Origin: Flavobacteriales bacterium
GTDB taxonomy: Bacteria > Bacteroidota > Bacteroidia > Flavobacteriales_E > Vicingaceae
Direction: 5' to 3'
DNA: 5,742 nt
Assembly: GCA_016763135.1 (NCBI GenBank)
Contig: JAESUI010000101.1
Coordinates: 1 to 5,742, forward strand
How positions within the stretch are numbered: position 1 is the first letter of the stretch; the number at the start of each line of letters is the position of its first letter. Under the pieces are notes generated by a model that was not told where the DNA came from, did not search any database, and saw only the letters and a list, made by a program, of their open reading frames with translations. Shown piece by piece: positions 5,020-5,742 of this stretch. Position numbers and translations under genes: made by a program.

Positions 5020-5742
5020 ATGAACTAACGAGAACAATCTATCCCATCGTATACCACCTTGCTGAGCATCCCAAGACATCCAAACAAATACAGCTTTACC
5101 TACAATATGGTTTTCAGGAACAAAGCCCCAGTATCGAGAATCTTGTGAATTATGGCGATTATCTCCCATCATCCAATAATAGTCCATTTTGAAGGTATAA
5201 GAAGTTGTTACTTCACCATTGATAAGGATTTTATCTCCTTTAATAAGTAACTCATTCCCTTCATAATTTTTAATTATTCTACGATAAAGAGGAAGCGTTT
5301 TTATAGTCAACTTAACTGTAGCCCCTTTTTGAGGAATCAAAATAGGTCCGAAATTATCAACCGACCAATTGTAAGCTGTATCATTTGGAAATATCGACAA
5401 CAATATAGATTCTTCTATTCTATTTTGATGAATTTCTTTTTCCACAGATACTACTTGAGAAAATTGTTTTATTTCTTCTGCTGCAAGGTTAGTCATGGTA
5501 ACAATAAACTCATCACCCTTTCCTCCTACAGAAGATATTGATTCAGTTGTAATCTTCTTTTTTTGTAATACTCTTAGTGGTAATCCACTTCCATCTGTAG
5601 TCACTTTATATTTAAACTGAACTCCTTCATCAAAATAAGCAGCTTTATTATTTATCATTAGATTAGCATTAACTATCTGTAGTTTATCACCAGGCAAACC
5701 AACACACCTTTTAATGTAATTCTCTTTCTTATCAACTGGGCG
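5017..5742 (-). CDS. lepB: Signal peptidase I (S26A), first copy, N-terminus outside the window
   Basis: The reading frame is open to the right edge; 241 residues and the stop are visible. The fragment begins RPVDKKENYIKRCVGLPGDK, so box D with its catalytic lysine (codon 5712-5710) is present. The membrane anchor and nucleophilic serine must lie beyond the edge. An apparent start at 5697 is only the TTG leucine inside the LPGD motif and is not the gene start. Downstream follow a variable region, YNWSVDNFGPILIPQKG, a segment TTSYTFKMDYYWMMGDNRH, box E with SQDSRYWGF, and a C-terminus with GGIRWDRLF. Spacing from the IPQKG glycine to the GDN glycine is 53 residues, identical to the last copy in the array. 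It should be an active signal peptidase if its missing part is normal. The promoter of the array is not in view. Confidence 0.9.
   Translation of the reverse strand, partial: RPVDKKENYIKRCVGLPGDKLQIVNANLMINNKAAYFDEGVQFKYKVTTDGSGLPLRVLQKKKITTESISSVGGKGDEFIVTMTNLAAEEIKQFSQVVSVEKEIHQNRIEESILLSIFPNDTAYNWSVDNFGPILIPQKGATVKLTIKTLPLYRRIIKNYEGNELLIKGDKILINGEVTTSYTFKMDYYWMMGDNRHNSQDSRYWGFVPENHIVGKAVFVWMSWDAQQGGIRWDRLFSLVH
5114..5220 (-). repeat. Diverged repeat, copy in the first signal peptidase gene
   Basis: Partner of 3338-3444 in the same orientation, coding for the same box E region. The middle gene's equivalent segment is much less similar and lacks the TTSYTFKMD part, so the first and third copies are closer to each other than to the middle one. 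Confidence 0.6.

Noticed and set aside
4707..5541. Open frames on the plus strand at 4707-4931, 5007-5192 and 5329-5541
   Set aside because: All are antisense to conserved signal peptidase coding sequence; composition is low-complexity and no motif is visible.
5695..5697. TTG as the start of the rightmost signal peptidase gene
   Set aside because: It encodes the leucine of the LPGD box; the frame continues upstream through YIKRCVG to the window edge, so the gene is simply cut by the window.

Overview
The window is AT-rich (roughly one third G+C by eye). Protein style, the near absence of Shine-Dalgarno sites and a TAnnTTTG-type promoter box all suggest a Bacteroidota genome, most likely a flavobacterium-like lineage. 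It looks chromosomal; I see no insertion sequence, integrase, tRNA, rRNA or CRISPR array.

Left part (1-1612). The first 44 codons of a PLP-dependent Cys/Met-metabolism-type enzyme run off the left edge on the minus strand. Divergent from it, across 128 bp, is an intact BaiN/HI0933-family flavoprotein (262-1485). Its GTG start lies almost on top of a perfect Bacteroidota -7 box, so the mRNA may be leaderless. A perfect 16-bp-arm palindrome covers its stop codon and sits between it and the convergent glycosyltransferase gene.

Middle part (1613-3246). A family 2 glycosyltransferase with an extra C-terminal Rossmann-like domain is on the minus strand (1613-2620). A small four-helix membrane protein resembling the CopD/HemJ-type families is divergent from it (2731-3210) and has the only good ribosome binding site seen.

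Right part (3247-5742), the most interesting. Three consecutive type I signal peptidase (S26A) paralogues lie on the minus strand, in transcription order: a partial copy entering from the right edge, a compact 244-residue copy, and a 347-residue copy. Their junctions overlap (1 nt, then 8 nt), so they are surely co-transcribed and probably translationally coupled. The outer copies keep the catalytic lysine in a KRC(I/V)GLPGD box. The middle copy keeps the nucleophilic serine but has cysteine at the lysine position, has lost two blocks of about 48 and 40 residues relative to its neighbours, and lacks their C-terminal RWDR box. It may be a pseudoenzyme, a regulatory partner of its neighbours, or a peptidase with altered chemistry. 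This cluster is the best candidate for something not previously described.
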